This document shows positions 1-10,859 of a stretch of DNA of 64,000 bases, in pieces. This DNA comes from Proteles cristata cristata. Lineage: Eukaryota; Chordata; Mammalia; Carnivora; Hyaenidae. Position 1 is the stretch's first letter. Each line of letters starts with the position of its first letter. The stretch covers positions 145,483 through 209,482 of the forward strand of contig JAESUZ010004512.1 of NCBI GenBank assembly GCA_017311185.1. Direction: 5' to 3'. Position numbers and translations under genes: made by a program. The notes beneath the pieces were generated by a model. The model was not told the origin of the DNA and ran no database searches. It was given only the letters and a program-made list of their open reading frames with translations.

Positions 1-699
1 AGACCATCCTTCTAGACTTTGGCTAAATTTCTTTCTTACTAGGCAGTCATTTGTTGCTGGACATTTGGGAAGGAATATACATTTTCCTTCTCCTCTCTGC
101 TCTACTGGAACATCCCCAAGTCCCTGCTCTGGGACTTCTGTGGCGACACCAATTTTGTCACTGTCAGGAGCCAATGTGTGGTCTCTGAAAAGCTGGCTTT
201 TATTTGATGGAAGGGCCTCTGGCATTAAGATGTCCAAATTATTTTATTTGATTTGTTTCAGAGCCAATACATCAGTGTCTGAGCTCTGTCTTGCAGCCTT
301 CTCCTATCTGCATCCCCAGTGCCCTGATGGGGGGACCATCACTGTGTCATTTGGTGGTGACTGGACTGGCTTCCTGACCATCTCTTTGCCTCTCCTCTCC
401 CTGGTCCTTGTGCAGCCCCGCATCCATTTCTCCATGCAGCAGCCACAGTAAGCTTGGAAAAATGCAAATTAGATTATATAAAAAATTTTAATGGCTTCCC
501 ACCCATCTTAGAATAAAATCCCCAATTCTTACCGTGGTCTCTAAGGCTTCACATGATCTGGCCCTTGTTTACCTGTCATCCTGGCATAGGGGCTGGTCCA
601 CTAGGTCCCAGCCACACAGATGGCCCTCATACTTCTCACTAACACTAAACAGCCCCTGCCTCAGAATCTGTACATGACCATTTCCTCTGTGACAGTGCT

Positions 700-1152
700 T
701 GTATTCATTTCTTCTGCCTGCTATAACAAAGGACCACAGACTTAGAGACCTAAAATAACACACATTTCTTATCTAAAAGTTCTGGAGCTCACAAGTCCCA
801 GATGGGCCTCAGGGGGTTGAAATCAAGGTGTATCACTTTCTGGAGGCTCTAAGGAGAGAATCCCTTTCTTTGCTTCTGCCAGAAGTAGAGGCTGTCTGGA
901 TTCCTTGGCTCCTGGCCACATCAGACCTCTGATTTCCTTGTCATATCTTTGATTCTCTTGGCTTCTCTTTCCCTCATGAAGATCCTTCTGATCAGAGTGG
1001 ACCCGGTGGAATAATCCAGGATAATCTCCCCACCTTACAATTCTGAACTTGGTCATGTCTGTAAGGTGCCTTCTGCCAATGTAAGGTAACAGTCATAGGC
1101 TCCAGGGATCAGGATATGGACGCCTTTGGTGGGGAGTGGTATTCTGCCAGCC
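700..1152 (-). mobile_element. MLT1-type MaLR LTR, antisense
   Basis: Reverse-oriented LTR of the MLT1 group. It starts at TGTATTCATTTCTTCTGCC, runs through the CTATAACAAAGGACCACAGACTTAG block, GGAATAATCCAGGATAATCTCC at 1009-1030, and ends near TATTCTGCC at 1150. It sits inside the L2 above. No internal retroviral sequence is attached, so it is probably a solo LTR. Confidence 0.7.
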
Positions 1153-1218
1153 GCGGTGTTCTTCCCCATGTAGCTAACTCTCTAGTCCTGAATCTGATGG
1201 ACCTCCTCAGAGAGGCCT

Positions 1219-1432
1219 TTTTTTTTTTTTTTTTTTAATTTTTTTTAATTTTGAGAGACACAGCGTGAACAGGGGAGGTCAGAGAGAGAGGGAGATACAG
1301 AATCTGAAGACAGGCTCCAGGGTCTGAGCTAGCTGTTAGCACAGAGCCCAACGCTGGGCTTGAACCCATGAGCCATGAAATCATGACCTGAGCTGAAGTT
1401 GGACGCTTAACCGAGTGAGTCACTCAGGTGCT
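1219..1432 (-). mobile_element. CAN-SINE (tRNA-Lys derived)
   Basis: Antisense copy: T-rich tail on the left, AG-rich middle, then the tRNA-like head ending at GGTGCTC. A near-perfect target-site duplication, CCTCAGAGAGGCCTTT, lies at 1205-1220 and 1433-1448. The insertion is inside L2. Confidence 0.95.
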
Positions 1433-1600
1433 CCTCAGAGAGGCCTTTCTACCAACCCCATCTATATAGGTTTCCCCTGATCCTTTCTCTCATAACACCA
1501 CATGACTTTTCCTTATTGCAAATTCCTCACTAAATAGGCCCCATTATTAAAATATACCTCTCGGGGTTGTATATTTTGTTCCCTAATGCTGAAGGTGTCC

Positions 1601-2500
1601 TTACTGCATAGACCTTAACAGCCTGTGTCTCCCCCAAGATCCTCTATTCAGATGGGTCCCCTTCTCCCCACCCCCAGGCTTGGTCCTGCCCTGGCCTGGC
1701 CTGAGCTGAAATCTGGGGAAGAAGCAGGTAGAGATGATCTTGGCTTACCCTCACGACAGTCTTGCCAGCAGGCTTCCACATCCAGTTTGGTTGGGATGCC
1801 AGGGACACAGCTTCCTGAGTCCTTTTAGTGGGGCACTGGGTCACGGGGCGAAGACTGGAAAGTGGAGGGGTTTAGTGCTCTCTCTTTATAGACAGGACTT
1901 TCTTGCCAGCCTAGAGAGTTACTGGCAGGACCTATCCTCGTCTGAACCAGCAAATGGTCTGGCTAGAGTGCTTTCATGCACTAAAATTTATGGTATTAAT
2001 CACAGCTCAGTGAGAAACTTTTCCAGCAGCAGGCTCTCTGTTTTAGGTTGTGCAGAAGCGGCCCTGTGATACGGACTGTGTAGAGTGATTTATTAGAAGT
2101 TCTCAGGGAACATGGGTAGAGAAGTGGAGACGTGGGGTGGAGACTGGAAGAGGCAAGAAGAGTGTGGAATCGTCAAGCTAGGTCCCATGGAAGGTCTGCG
2201 GGGCTCAGTCCCACAGGGGAGCTCCAGTGGTATTACAGGTCACGCCTGACAGTAGTCCCACAAATATGGGAGCTGGTGAGTTTATACACCTGTACCTGTC
2301 ACTTATTGGTGAAGGCCTAAGGGGAACGGAATTCCTAGCCACTTCAGGCTGTTGGCATACCCAGGTAAAGTGAGAGCAGTCCTATGACAGGACATGTGGG
2401 TGCTGGCTGAGCTGCACACCTGTGCACATGTGTACTTGTGTGCAAACAGTGGCGGCAGATCTGAGTATATGTGCAGAGCCCCAGAAGCCCAGCTTTGTTC
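1601..2500. other. Unassigned single-copy stretch
   Basis: No repeat I can name with confidence and no gene. Overlapping short open frames on both strands (for example 1625-1828 plus and 1644-1844 minus) lack splice or codon signals. The AGTGATTTATTAGAAG area near 2080 could be an eroded LTR, but I cannot place it. Confidence 0.4.
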
Positions 2501-2509
2501 TTCTACTCT

Positions 2510-3010
2510 TAACTGGACTCATCAGTTCACTAAACACACTCATTCATCTTCAAATCTATGCCAGGTTCTGGGAATGCAGGTGACAAAGGACATGGGCCCA
2601 GTTCTCATGAAGTTCAAAGCTGAGTAGGGGAGACATACCTAACGTTTAAAATGCCTACAAAAATAAGAAATTACAGTTGTGTTTAGTGCTGTGGATGAGA
2701 AGGACAAGCTACCACCAGAGCAGACCTGACATGGTGGACAGGTGGGCATGGAAAGCTTTTCATAACAAGTGATGCCGAGCCATGAGCTAAAGAATGAGTA
2801 TAGCTGAACGTGGCAAAAAACCAAAACCAAAACAAAACGAAAAAAACCCCAAACAAACAAACAAAAAAACCTGGGGGGTAGGGGGAAAGACTGCTGTAAG
2901 CCAAGGGAGCATATGCAAGGGTCCTGAGACAGGAAGCAGCAGGAGGAACTGAAAGAAGGCTGGTGTGTCTGGAGTTCCACGAGTAAGGGGAGTGGTAAGA
3001 GATCAGCCTA
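2510..3010 (-). mobile_element. L2 LINE remnant, antisense
   Basis: Antisense L2 3' features in order: TATGCCAGGTTCTGGGAATGCAG near 2560, CCCAGTTCTCATGAAGTTC near 2598, and the GTCCTGAGACAGGAAGCAGC area near 2920. A-rich filler occupies 2815-2872. Confidence 0.55.
2813..2872. repeat. A-rich CAAAA-type low-complexity run
   Basis: About 60 bases of imperfect CAAAA, AACAAA and similar units inside the L2 remnant. Confidence 0.8.
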
Positions 3011-3179
3011 TGGCTTGCTGAGGAATGATTTTTTTATCCTGGTTGCCACCTCATTTCTTTCCGATCCTGTCCAGTGTCTTTCAGACCCAAATCTGTGGGC
3101 CATTCTATAGTATGTTCTCTGGAAGTCAAGGGGAAATGGGGACATAGAGAAGATGTTAGGTGGGAGAGTCTATTTTCAA

Positions 3180-3420
3180 CTGTTCATCTTTTTCCCCACT
3201 GAAGCTTATAGCTGAAATTAATACATAAATTTACAGCTGCAAGTCAGTTGTGATAAATAATCCCAGAAGTGTTCCGATTATTTACATTTTTATGGAATCT
3301 TGCCTGAGCAAACCCAGAGAGCTCACTAGGCACTTGAAGAATTATGTCTTGTTCAAAACCAATTTAATAGCAATGGCAAATAAAGCCATCTGTGGGAACT
3401 TGTAGAGTAGAGTAGTAATT
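3180..3420. other. Candidate conserved noncoding stretch
   Basis: AT-rich, repeat-free DNA with homeodomain-like ATTAATAC and AATAATCCC words, AATTTAATAGC, and few low-complexity runs. It looks like an ancient noncoding element, but conservation was not measured. Confidence 0.3.
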
Positions 3421-3669
3421 CTCTGCCAGATGAGCAATATACAAAAAGCACCAAATGAACCCGAGCACACCACGCTCAAAGAAGAGTAACAACCACAACT
3501 TAAATGAACTGTCCGAGGACAGCAGGCCTCCAAGTGTCTCTTGCTTACATGTCATTCAGATGAGCATTCTGGTCACGTAGTGATGTGGGCCGAGTCTCTC
3601 ATGCTAGCCCCGTACACAGTGGCGCCGACTGGAGACAGGTCTCACGACAGGGAAGAAAGTTCCCTTAGT

Positions 3670-3815
3670 GGAGGGGTCAGCAACATGGGTTTGGGATCAG
3701 AGAGTGGAGGTTCGCATCTGGGTTCTGTCACTTAACCAGCTGTGTGACATTGGGCACAGCACTGTTTCTCACTGTCCTAATGCGTAGAATGGGATAATAT
3801 GTGTTAGTGTTTTCC
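3670..3815 (+). mobile_element. MIR SINE remnant
   Basis: Sense MIR core: GGGTTCTGTCACTTAACC, AGCTGTGTGACATTGGGCA, then TAGAATGGGATAATA, in the usual order. Confidence 0.7.
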
Positions 3816-4810
3816 TCTTCAAACCCAGCTAACAGCATTGGTTTTCTGTTCTTTCTTTTTTTTCTTTCATAGTTTATTGCTTATTTTTAAAAGCCTTACT
3901 GAGGCACAATTTACATGCATTAAAATTCACCCATTTTAAATGTACAGTTAGACGAGTTTTTAGCAAATTTATATAATTGTGCAATTACCTCCTCAGTCCA
4001 GTTTTAGAGTACTTCCATCACTCCCCAGAGTTTCCTCATTCCCATTTGTGGTTCGTGCCTGCTCCCACCTCCAGCTCTAGGTGACCACCTGGGTGTTTTG
4101 TCTCTCCAGTCTGTCTTGAAATCTCCTGTCACTCAAATCACACAGCACATAGTCTTCTGCGGCTGGCTTCTTTCACTTAGCATGATGATCCTGACGTCTG
4201 TCCATGTTGTTGCCTCTAACCAGTTTGTTCCCTTTTAATGCTGGTTACATAGCCCATTTTATGCATTTACCAGTTGGGGATACTTGGATTGTCCACTTTT
4301 TGGCTGTTACGAATTGCTGTGCACAATTGCATAGATGTCTTTGTGTGGACACACATTTTTATTTCACTTGAGGAGGTATCTAGGAGCGAAATTGCTGGGT
4401 TGTATGCTAAGGTAATTTTTTAAGAAACTGCCAAATCATTTTCCAAAATGGCCGTACCATTTTACGTTCCCACCATCAATATGAGTTACTACTCTCCATC
4501 CTCACAAACACTTGATTTATCCATCATTTTTATTTAGCCCTCTCTAAATATGTTGTGGCATCTCACTGAGGTCTCTATTTGCATTTCTGTGACAGCTAAT
4601 GGTGTGTGCACCTCGTCATATACTTAATACTCATTGGTGTATCTTCTTTGGGGAAATGTTTGTTCACATCTTTTGCTCATTAAAAAAAAACTGGGTTGTT
4701 TGTCTCCATATGGAACTGTAACCATTCATTATTTTGGATACAGGTCCTTTATCAGATATCATTGGCAAATATTTTCTTCCAGGCTGTGGTGTTTTCATTT
4801 TACTTGGTGC

Positions 4811-5095
4811 TTTTTTTTTTTTTTAAGATTTTGTCATAATTTTTCACTCATTTATTTATTTATTTATTTATTTTTTAAAAATATTTTTTATTTATTTCTA
4901 GGGGAGAGAGAGAGAGAGACAGCGTGAGCAGGGAAGGGTCGGAGAGAGAGAGGGAGGTACAGACTCTGAAATTGGCTCCAGGCTTTGAGCTGGCAGTCAG
5001 CACAGAGCCTGATGCGGGGCTCGAACCCACAAACCGCGAGATCATGACCTAAGCGAAAGTTGGACGCTTAACCGACTAAGCCACCCAGGCGCCCC
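4811..5095 (-). mobile_element. CAN-SINE, CTAAGCGAAAGT subfamily
   Basis: Full-length antisense copy. The repeated TGGTGCTTTTTTTTTT at 4805 and 5096 is its target-site duplication, so it landed beside the T-rich tail of the older SINE that follows. It carries the TTTCTAGG, GGCAGTCAGC and ACCTAAGCGAAAGT variants shared with the copies at 20751, 27329 and 41551. Confidence 0.95.
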
Positions 5096-5101
5096 TGGTG
5101 C

Positions 5102-5283
5102 TTTTTTTTTTTAAGTTTATTTATCTTGAGAGAGACAGAGCAAGCGGGTGAGAGGACCCTATGCAGGCTCCACACTGTGAGTGCAGAGCCTGATGAGGGG
5201 CTCCATCCAACAAACTGTGAGATATGGCCTGAGCTGAAATCAAGAGTCAGATGCTCAACCGATTGAAGTACCCAGGTGCCCCT
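5102..5283 (-). mobile_element. CAN-SINE, older copy
   Basis: Antisense SINE with a diverged body (GATATGGCCTGAGCTGAAATC) and a head ending CCCAGGTGCCCC. Its T-tail was the landing site of the younger SINE to its left. Confidence 0.9.
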
Positions 5284-5316
5284 AATTAGCGCTATCTTAT
5301 AAAGAACAAAAGTTTT

Positions 5317-5440
5317 ATGAGCACCTGGGTGGCTCAGTCACTTGAGTGTCTGACTCTTGATTTTAACTCAAGTCATGGTCTCAGGATCGTGGGACCAAGC
5401 CCCATGTCAGGTTCCATGCTGAGCATGGAGCCTGCTTGGG

Positions 5441-5486
<46 letters not shown>

Positions 5487-5532
5487 CTTCTCCCCCACTC
5501 ACACACACACACTCTCTCTAAAACATTAAAAA
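5317..5532 (+). mobile_element. CAN-SINE with CT expansion
   Basis: Sense copy starting GCACCTGGGTGGCTCAG, with an expanded (CT)n at about 5442-5482. Flanks AAAGAACAAAAGTTTTA (5301) and AAAGAGCAAAAGTTTA (5533) form an imperfect target-site duplication inside the old L1. Confidence 0.93.
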
Positions 5533-6124
5533 AAAAGAGCAAAAGTTTAAAATTTTGAAGTCCAATTTGTTTACCTTTTCTTTTATGGATTGTTCTTTTA
5601 ATGTCAATACTAAGAAATGTTTGCCTAGACCAAGATCACAGAAGTTTTCTGTTTTGTTTTCTTCTAGAAGTTTCAGTTTGTATGTTTGGATTATGATCCA
5701 CGTCCAGTTAATTTTTCTGCATGTGGTGAGAGTTAAGGGTCTAAATGCATTTTTAAACATAAGGATAGCCAATTGTTTTCATACCATTTTTTGGGAGATT
5801 ACCCTTTCCTCATTGAATTGGTTTGGCCCCTTGTTGAAAATCATTTGACCATTTATATGTGAGTTAAATTCTAGATTTTCTTACTTTACTTTTGGAGAAT
5901 CACCTGTCTTCCACTTGATGCAGGCTTATGGGACAGTAATTGGAGACCCCATCCTCTCCTAGATGTGGACTGAGCATAGGAGCCAAGGTGGGGTACTCTG
6001 ATGCTTTCTACCTAGGATATGAATCCTGAGTACACAAGGTGACAGATAATGGAAGAATTCTAATTTAATTACAAAGGTGGTTTCCTAACCAAACTCATTC
6101 TAGTCTCAACTGTAATTGAGCTGT

Positions 6125-6590
6125 TGTAACAGCTAATACCCACAGACCACTTACTAAGTACTCAGCACTGTAGTAAATACTTTAATTGTATATACTTATT
6201 TAATACAGTAAAACCATCAGACGTGCTGTTATTACCCCCATTTCACAGATGGGGAAGCCAAGGCATGCATAGCCCAAGTAATTTGTGCAGCTCAAAGCTA
6301 GTAAGTATCAAGAACAGGATTTGAACCCAGAGAGTCTGGTTCCAGAACCCATGCTTTTATTTATTTATTTTTAAAATGTTTATTTATTTTTGAGAGCAAC
6401 ACATACACGCACACACACACAGAATCCAAAGGAGGCTCCAGGCTCTGATCTGTCAGCACAGAGCCCACGCTGGGCTCAGACTCATGAACCGCAAGATCAT
6501 GACCCCAGCCCAAGTCAGATGCTTAACCAACTAAGCCACTCAGGCTCCCTGGAACCCATGCTTTTAAATATCAAGCTATTCTGTCTTCAC
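6125..6590 (-). mobile_element. MIR remnant, antisense, split by a SINE
   Basis: Reverse MIR features in order: TATTACCCCCATTTCACAG, GGGGAAGCCAAGGC, GGATTTGAACCCAG and AACCCATGCTTTTA. It is interrupted at 6360-6551 and resumes to about 6590. Confidence 0.72.
6360..6551 (-). mobile_element. CAN-SINE inserted in MIR
   Basis: Antisense copy with a perfect target-site duplication GAACCCATGCTTTTA at 6345-6359 and 6552-6566. A short CACACA run replaces part of the AG-rich segment. Confidence 0.95.
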
Positions 6591-6604
6591 TGTGCTTCTT
6601 TTTT

Positions 6605-6722
6605 TCTTTTAATTTTACTTGTTTATTTATTTTTAGTAATCTCTACACCCAGTGTGGGGCTCAGACTTACCACTCTCACATCAAGCATTGCACATTCCTC
6701 CGACTGACCCAGCCAGGTGTCT
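6605..6722 (-). mobile_element. Short old CAN-SINE
   Basis: Antisense short-form SINE: TTTTTAGTAATCTCTACACC, GTGTGGGGCTCAGACTTACC and a diverged head ending CAGCCAGGTGTC. It lacks the long CT-rich body. Confidence 0.75.
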
Positions 6723-6726
6723 GGTG

Positions 6727-6773
6727 GTGGTTTTTTTTGTTTTTGTTTTTTGTTTTTGTTTGTTTGTTTTTTG
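6727..6773. repeat. T-rich GTTTTT low-complexity run
   Basis: Imperfect GTTTTT and GTTT units directly after the old SINE. Confidence 0.8.
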
Positions 6774-7089
6774 CTTCTGGAAGTGCCTTGGTCTTTGTCT
6801 GCTCTCAGGCCTGGCTATAGTCTAGAGGCTATTTTAGAGGATCTACTTTCCCATTACATTAATTTCCTAGTGGCTTAAATTACCTACAGTCAGTTTCTGT
6901 TTCTTGCAACTAATGTATGCTGACAAGCCCAATTCACAGAATTATCATGGAAGAAATTAAGGAAGATCATGCATGTCAACCACTGAGCACAGTCCCTAGC
7001 ACATGGCACATCAGCAGATGTTAGAGATGGTGATGATAATGACGGTGGTGGTGGCAGAGAGACGTGAGGTCAGGTGATAGCAGTATACT

Positions 7090-7700
7090 ACAATAGCTCT
7101 CTGTGCAAGGTATAGCAGTGGCGCAGAGAAGGAAGTATCGGGCTCTGCCTGGGAGGTTCCATGAAGGCTACAGAAGAAATACTGAGGTTGGGTCTTGCAG
7201 GATGTACCTAGGAAGGACAGGAGGAGATGAGAGGTGGAAATGGTACGTACAAAGCCCTGGCATGTTCTGAGAACTTGAAATTTGTTATGGTTGAGCTGGA
7301 TGGGTGATAGAAGATGAACTTGGAGAGGTATTTTGGAGGGCCCTATAGATCTTGCCAAGGAGGTGTGACGTTATCCTGAGCGAGGCATGAGTCCCTCAAG
7401 GAGAATGTGTCCTGCTGTAACACTGTCAGAGAGCATTTAAAAACCAGTTGGGGGGTGCCTGGGTGGCTCAGTTGGTTAAGTGCCTGACTTCGGCTCAGGT
7501 CATGATCTCACGGTTTGTGGGTTTGAGCCCTGCATTGGGCTCTGTGCTGACAGCCAGCTCAGAGCCTGGAGCCTGTTTCACATTCTGTAACTCCCTCTCT
7601 CTCTGACCCTCTCCTGCTCACACTGTCTCTCAGAAATAAATAAAACATTAAAAAAAATTTAAAAACCAGTTGAGACTTCCAGTACAACACGGGGTCTCCT
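7090..7700 (-). mobile_element. L2-like remnant, antisense, split by a SINE
   Basis: The block GGAGAGGTATTTTGGAGG, GCCCTATAGATCTTGCC and GACGTTATCCTGAGC matches the order of antisense L2 3' sequence. The SINE at 7451-7656 interrupts it. Confidence 0.45.
7451..7656 (+). mobile_element. CAN-SINE
   Basis: Sense full-length copy, GGTGCCTGGGTGGCTCAG to an AAATAAATAAAACATTAAAA tail. Perfect 16-bp target-site duplication ATTTAAAAACCAGTTG at 7435-7450 and 7657-7672. Confidence 0.96.
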
Positions 7701-7709
7701 TCAGCGGTG

Positions 7710-8093
7710 TGTTAGTGCACCAGGGCTGCGGAACCAAACACCACACGCTGGGTGGCCACACAACAGAAATTTACCTCTCACAGTTCTGGAGTCTGGAAGC
7801 CCAAGATCAAGTTTGGTTTGGTTTCTCCTGAGGTCTTTCTCCTTGATTTGGAGACGGTTGTCTTCTTGCTGTGCCCTCACATGGCCTTTTTCTCTGTGTG
7901 AGTGGCTCCCTTGTGTCTCCCTTTCTTCTTTGAAGAACATCAGTCATATTGGATTAGGGACCCACCCTTATGACTTCATTTAATCTTAGTTACCCCTTTA
8001 GAGGCCCTATCCCCAAATAGAGTCACATTGAGGGCTAAGGCTTCAACATACAAATTTGGGGAGGAGGGGGGTCACAACTGAGTCCATATAACT
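7710..8093 (-). mobile_element. MLT1-type MaLR LTR, antisense
   Basis: Starts TGTTAGTGCACCAGGGCTGC, then ACAGAAATTTACCTCTCACAG, TCTGGAGTCTGGAAGCCC, TTCTTGCTGTGCCCTCACATGG and AACATACAAATTTGGGG. This is the MLT1 LTR in reverse. No internal region is attached, so it is probably a solo LTR. The open frame at 7701-7940 is a by-product. Confidence 0.8.
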
Positions 8094-8094
8094 A

Positions 8095-8485
8095 GCACTT
8101 TAGGTAAGTGTATTATCTCCTGGGCCCTGTGCTAAGTAATTTCCATGCAATCTTTCATTTCATCCCCATACCAGCTTTGTAACCTCGGACAATTAAATTA
8201 ACCTCCCTATACCTCAGTGTCCTCATCTGCAAAATAGAGATAATAATAGTATCTGCCTTATGGTGTTTTTATAAGTATCACCTGAATTAGAAATATTAGA
8301 AAAATTAGAAAGCATTTACAACAATGTCTGGTATGGGTGTTTGTTAAATATATAAATAAGCCATTTCTAGGATGAGGCCAGAATTCATATCCTCCTTTTA
8401 CAGACCAGAAACCTGAGACCCAGAAGGAAGTAAGCACCTTGCCCACAGTCAATTGGCATAAACATTTGAATTCAGAGCTGTCATA
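8095..8485 (-). mobile_element. MIR remnant, antisense, with a second MIR inside
   Basis: The outer reverse MIR is read at about 8095-8165 (CTGTGCTAAGTAATTTCC) and 8375-8485 (CTTTTACAGACCAGAAACC). The middle is a sense MIR, so one MIR apparently landed in another. Confidence 0.6.
8166..8360 (+). mobile_element. MIR remnant nested in MIR
   Basis: Sense MIR features: CTCAGTGTCCTCATCTGC, AAAATAGAGATAATAATAG, and a GTCTGGTATGGGTGTTTGTT 3' part. Confidence 0.65.
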
Positions 8486-8489
8486 ATCA

Positions 8490-9530
8490 TAAGACTGTCA
8501 TCTCAGATCTCTGAAATGGGCTCAGGGGGGTGTCCTAGACTTGTGGTAGATTCTGCTGTTTCTCAAGGAAAAGACCCTGACCAATCTCATATTTGGAGCA
8601 CAGGGCTTTTCAAAAAGCATTCACTGGCTGCTAGACTGGCACTGGGACCGGCACTCTGATCTGCCCCAATCTGCTGCCTCAGATGACCAGTAGGGAAGTT
8701 TTTAGGTGACAAAGCGGGAATGGAGCACAAAGGTATAGTCAGTACATTTGGAGAAAGGCCAGAAATTCTGCTGGGCTGAAGCAGGGGGTGCCTGGTGAGA
8801 AAAGGGGGCGCTGGTGGTGTTCTGGGCTAGAGTTTGTTGAGATTTGTACATCCTGTCTCCTCTCTGTGTTGTGAGCCACAGGGAGACATTGGATATTATT
8901 TAAACAGGATCACTTCATCAGTATCAATTCACAAAAACGGATACTGGCCAATTTAGGCAAATGGAAAACCAAACAAAACAATTAAGATTGAAACAAAGGT
9001 CAAATGCTCATACCAGCTGCTCCAGAGATGTAGGCAACTGGAACTGACAGAACTCTTCAAGGCACTTTTACAGGTTTTTCTTTGTAGGATCCCCTTTTAG
9101 ACTCTTTCCGGGGAGAGGGAATCTGATTGGCTTAGCCTGGGACACATGACCAGTATCTGGGCGGGCAGGACCTCTTGGTTGACAGGGCTACAGGACAGTC
9201 TCCAATGCGGGAGGAGAGATACCCCAAGTAAAAGTGGGTACTGTTACCTGAAGATGGGGTCTTGTTAAAAACATGAGAGGCTACGAGTAGACTTCTACTA
9301 ACAGAGAGCGGACCTGAGAACCAAACCAAAAAGGGTGCTTGTGTTAATTTTTCACAGCCAAGTCGGCAGTTCCAAGTGCAGTGCCTCTTGAAAACCTGCC
9401 CCCTGCCTAATTTTAGCTTGTGACGCTAGGGATAAATATAGGTCTTTTTTCAGTGGTTAAAATCTAATGGTGGGCAGCTGGAGATATTTCTGTCCAGATA
9501 GAAACAGTATGTTTTATGAAGAAATTTACT
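8490..9530. other. Unassigned single-copy stretch
   Basis: No gene and no repeat I can name. Short minus-strand frames such as 9132-9329 have no supporting signals. Confidence 0.4.
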
Positions 9531-9539
9531 TACTAATTT

Positions 9540-9715
9540 TTTGAGTAGATAATACTTGAGTAGTAACTTTTTATGGTTGAAAAATAAAAACGGTACAAAA
9601 GGTATACTCCTGAAAGTCTCCTCCCTCTCCCAGGCTTACAGATAAGAACTTATTAGTTTCTTGGGTGCTCTTGTGTTATGTCTGTAAAATTCTGTTACAA
9701 GTATAGGTGAATATG
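9540..9715 (-). mobile_element. Possible old L1 piece, antisense
   Basis: TATGGTTGAAAAATAAAAACG followed by AAAGTCTCCTCCCTCTCCC resembles reverse old-L1 3' sequence. Divergence is high and the call is weak. Confidence 0.3.
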
Positions 9716-9884
9716 TAGAGAAGGGACTTGTGCTGGCTTTCCTTTCTGGAAGGTGTCGGACTCCCCCTTCCCCACCCCAGGAAGCTCAGTGGAATCCTCT
9801 AGCTCACTGGGACTGGGGAACTAGGAGTTCAGGCCAGTTTTCACATTTTTCCAGGTTATAGCCAGAAGGGCCAATCCTGTTGGT

Positions 9885-10045
9885 CACTTGTTTTGTAAAT
9901 AAAGCTTTACTGGAGCACAGCCACACCCATTTGTTTACATATTTTCTGTGGCTGCTTTTCCTTAATGAGAGCAGAGCTGAGTAACAGACTTTCAGAGCTT
10001 GATACGCTTTCTATCTGTCCCTTTGTAGAAGACCTTTGCGAGCCT
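9885..10045 (-). mobile_element. hAT-like DNA transposon fossil
   Basis: TTTTGTAAATAAAGCTTTAC, TGGAGCACAGCCACACCC, TTTCTGTGGCTGCTTTTCC and CTGTCCCTTTGTAGAAG match in order a common mammalian nonautonomous element recalled as hAT class. Family name and orientation are uncertain. Confidence 0.6.
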
Positions 10046-10127
10046 TGTTGTAGGAGCTTCCCAGGATTAGAGAACCCTTGGTGGCCCGAAGTGAGGAGGT
10101 TATGACTTCAGAGGAGCAACTCAGACA

Positions 10128-10850
10128 AGAAGTCTGAGAGTCATCCTTGTCCCCTCCTTTGCCTCAGCCTGCACCCACTTCACATTCATTCAGTACCGGT
10201 GCCTATTGGCTTGTCCTCCAAAATATTCCTGGATCCTTTCCATGTCTCTCCCTCTCTGGCAGCATCCTGGCTTCATCTCCCATCTGGACTGCCACTCTCC
10301 CCCCAAGCATCCCTCCTGCTTCCATTCATTCCTCACAGAGAAGCCAAAGCGGGTCTTTGCAAAGTGTAGATCTGGTCAGGTCAGCTCACCCTCTTGCTTA
10401 AAATCATTTAGTGGCTTCCCATCGTTTTTAGAATCGGGGCTCAAATCCACAGTTTGGCCCCTGCCTGTCTGTGCAGAGCCCTCTCAGGCCATGTTCCCCA
10501 CCTGTCTGCACTCTGGCCACACAGCTGGTGCCAGGCTCCCTCCAAAACAGGGGTTTTGCTCATGATACTCCCTGTGCCTGAATGTTCCCCACCCTCCTTT
10601 CTTTTCCAACAGACTCTTCGTCCTCCAGTGTTACCTTGACCTGCACTTTCTCAGAGAGATCTCTCTTGACTTTCTCGCTTCATAGAGGCTTCTGTCCACA
10701 TCCCCAGTGTCGTGTCACAGCTGCAGTTCTGTGTTTATTTGTGGTTGTTTTCTTTTCGGTCTCCCTTTTCTGTGAGAGTAGGAAACCATATATGATTTTG
10801 CTGACTATGGGGTCCTCAATGCCTAGCATAGTCCCTTGCACATAGTAGTT
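10128..10850 (+). mobile_element. L2 LINE remnant
   Basis: One of the longest L2 pieces here. In order: CTGAGAGTCATCCTTGTCC, CTCCAAAATATTCCTGGATC, AAATCATTTAGTGGCTTCCC, TGAATGTTCCCC, a TCTCAGAGAGATCTCTCTTG block, and CCTAGCATAGTCCCTTGC. It overlaps several frames (10147-10845) that are not genes. Confidence 0.75.
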
Positions 10851-10859
10851 AGACCCTCA

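Larger units (their letters stand above)
340..1600 (+). mobile_element. L2 LINE remnant, split by MLT1 and a SINE
   Basis: Three pieces (about 340-700, 1153-1220 and 1433-1600) follow the order of the L2 3' region in sense: a CAGCAGCCA-like block near 440, AGAATAAAATCCCC near 510, ATGATCTGGCCCTTG near 553, then the CCTCAGAGAGGCC block at 1205. The breaks are an MLT1 LTR and a CAN-SINE. The element is heavily diverged and has no coding capacity. Confidence 0.65.
3855..5885 (-). mobile_element. Old L1 LINE, antisense, carrying three SINEs
   Basis: The plus strand reads as reverse L1 3' UTR then reverse ORF2: AAAATTCACCCATTTTAAA near 3922, TTTCACTTAGCATGATG near 4170, ATTGCTGGGTTGTATG near 4390, CTTTATCAGATATCATTGG near 4748, AAGTCCAATTTGTTTACC near 5558, and TTGTTGAAAATCATTTGACC near 5832. 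SINEs occupy 4811-5095, 5102-5283 and 5317-5532. All frames are broken. Confidence 0.88.

Noticed and set aside
5317..5529. Ser-Leu repeat peptide
   Set aside because: Encoded by the (CT)n of a SINE.
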